Positions 62,840 to 64,000 of a DNA stretch of 64,000 nt are shown piece by piece. Position 1 is the stretch's first letter, and every line of letters starts with the position of its first letter. Under the pieces are notes generated by a model. It saw nothing but the letters and a program-made list of their open reading frames with translations. It was not told where the DNA came from and searched no databases. The DNA lies in assembly GCA_963788205.1 (NCBI GenBank), contig CAWBGG010000009.1, positions 620,001 through 684,000 on the forward strand, written 5' to 3'. The position numbers and the translations under genes are program-made. This DNA comes from CAVVMA01 sp963788205 (GTDB taxonomy: Bacteria; Desulfobacterota; Binatia; Binatales; Binataceae).

Positions 62840-64000
62840 TTACCGGTACATCTCCACCATCTCGATGATTCCCAGATCGCGGTAGCGCTCGACTAGGTAG
62901 CCCTTGATTTCCTGTACGGTGGCCATTCCGAGCACGTCGCGCGCGATCAGCCGGGCGCTCTGAAAGTCGGTTTCCCGCACCAGCTTGCGCACCACCGGGA
63001 TAAACAGCGGGCTCATGCTCAACTGGTCGAGCCCCAATCCCACCAACAGCAGCGTGCAGAGCGGATTACTCGCCATCTCACCGCAGATGCAAACTTCCTT
63101 GCCGGCGCCCTTGGCGACCGAGGCGACTTCAGAGAGCGCGGTGAGGACCGCCGGATGGAGCGCCTCGTGGAGCTGGGCGACCTTGGGATTGTTGCGGTCG
63201 GCGGCGAGCAGGAACTGGATCAGGTCGTTGGTGCCGATCGAGAAGAAATCGACCTCGCGCACCAGGCGCGGCGCGAGCCAGACTGCGGCCGGAACCTCGA
63301 TCATGATCCCGACCTCGATATTGGGGTTATGCTCCAGCCCTTCCTTGTAAAGCTCGCTCTGCGCTTCCTGCAAAATTTCGCGCGCGCGCCGGAGCTCCTC
63401 GATACTCGAGATCATCGGGAACAGGATCCGCACGTTGTAGCGCGCCGCGGCCCGCAGGATAGCGCGCAACTGAACTTTGAACAGGCCGGCCATTTCGAGC
63501 GAGATCCGAATCGAGCGCCAGCCGAGGAAGGGATTGTCCTCGCGCGGCACTCGCAGATAGGGCGGGTACTTGTCGGCCCCGATATCCAGCGTGCGAATCG
63601 TGACCGGCCGCTTCTCCATCGGCAACAACATCCGGCTGTACAGGCTCAGTTGCTGGTTCTCGTCGGGAAAGTCCTCGTAGGTCAGGAACGAGAACTCCGA
63701 GCGCAGCAGGCCCACGCCCTCGGCCCCGTAGCGCAGGGCCAGCGGGATATCGTTGTACAGCGCGATATTGGCGAGCATCTGCACCCGATGGCCGTCGCGG
63801 GTGGTGGTCGGTCCCGGCTTGAGCGCCATCAGATCGCGCTTGAAGGCGTCGTAGCGCTCGCGCAGGCTGTCGTATTCGCGCTCGACCTCCACGCTCGGAT
63901 TCACGTAGATGATCCCGGAATTGCCGTCGAGCACCAGATCGTCGCCCTCGACCACCGATTCCATCAGGTGGTCGACGCCGACCACGGTGGGAATCTCGAA
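62840..64000 (-). CDS. ptsI: PTS enzyme I (phosphoenolpyruvate-protein phosphotransferase), C-terminal part
   Basis: The gene runs off the right edge; about 385 C-terminal residues are in the window. They cover the end of the phosphohistidine swivel domain (VVGVDHLMESVVEGDDLVLDG, split VVGVDHLMES and VVEGDDLVLDG) and the PEP-binding barrel: RTLDIGADK, GWRSIRISL (Arg), MIEVPAAV, FFSIGTNDLIQ (metal-binding Asp) and ICGEMAS (catalytic Cys). It begins phosphotransfer from PEP to HPr, or to NPr if the unseen N-terminus carries a GAF domain (PtsP); the window cannot decide. Its start, and thus any upstream ptsH, lies beyond 64000. Confidence 0.9.
   Translation of the reverse strand, partial: FEIPTVVGVDHLMESVVEGDDLVLDGNSGIIYVNPSVEVEREYDSLRERYDAFKRDLMALKPGPTTTRDGHRVQMLANIALYNDIPLALRYGAEGVGLLRSEFSFLTYEDFPDENQQLSLYSRMLLPMEKRPVTIRTLDIGADKYPPYLRVPREDNPFLGWRSIRISLEMAGLFKVQLRAILRAAARYNVRILFPMISSIEELRRAREILQEAQSELYKEGLEHNPNIEVGIMIEVPAAVWLAPRLVREVDFFSIGTNDLIQFLLAADRNNPKVAQLHEALHPAVLTALSEVASVAKGAGKEVCICGEMASNPLCTLLLVGLGLDQLSMSPLFIPVVRKLVRETDFQSARLIARDVLGMATVQEIKGYLVERYRDLGIIEMVEMYR

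Overview
This is a chromosomal window from a GC-rich, Gram-negative, didermic bacterium. Three family III (CaiB/BaiF) CoA-transferases, a thiolase, a DUF1329 exported protein, an FGE-type sulfatase, a DUF507 pair and a Mpl-type murein recycling ligase together suggest a deltaproteobacterial or Binatota-like (Desulfobacterota_B-like) lineage. That placement is an inference from gene content, not a database result.

Layout. 0-4.4 kb: end of a HAD phosphatase, two CoA-transferases, a FAD oxidoreductase and a GFA-fold protein. 4.5-14.8 kb: a long plus-strand housekeeping run (cysteine desulfurase, mnmA, mtaB, rnc, era, der, guaA, gltX, exported protein) centred on tRNA modification, ribosome biogenesis GTPases and translation. 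14.9-16.3 kb: an AT-richer two-gene unit (ComF-like phosphoribosyltransferase plus SLOG-fold protein) directly behind the 3' end of a tRNA-Leu(CAA). 16.5-30.6 kb: accessory metabolism (SCP2-like/PhyH protein, esterase, grxD-bolA, TlpA-like redoxin, thiolase, third CoA-transferase, CYTH protein, GST-like protein, sulfatase, Nudix) and a tandem pair of polytopic GT-C-like membrane proteins. 30.6-41.4 kb: thiI, then uvrA, pdxA, surA-like, mfd and a PDZ-like exported protein on the minus strand. 41.5-51 kb: a D-2-hydroxyacid dehydrogenase, DUF1329, a murein/cell-envelope group (mpl, YHS-type Cu-ATPase, serine hydrolase, LD-carboxypeptidase) and DAHP synthase. 51-57.4 kb: metallophosphoesterase, a cheX/cheC-like plus cheY pair, CIRCE-controlled groES-groEL, Nudix, two DUF507 genes and a DUF1499 protein. 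57.4-64 kb: a membrane-anchored radical SAM protein, a solitary type IIG restriction-modification enzyme and the 3' part of a PTS enzyme I gene.

Two items stand out. First, a two-copy palindromic repeat family (8790-8918 and 35741-35847) resembles a MITE: it has 16-bp terminal inverted repeats, shared internal sequence in opposite orientations, and in both cases its terminal CTAG contains the TAG stop codon of the adjacent gene. Second, the SLOG/phosphoribosyltransferase pair beside tRNA-Leu looks like a small, horizontally acquired nucleotide-linked system of unknown function.

Caution: conserved genes between about 2.3 and 7.3 kb (second CoA-transferase, cysteine desulfurase, mnmA, mtaB) carry about nine reading-frame breaks. 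Two more lie at about 28.2 kb and 57.0 kb. Because catalytic residues are preserved on both sides of the breaks, sequence error is the simplest explanation, and these genes are annotated over their full extent.
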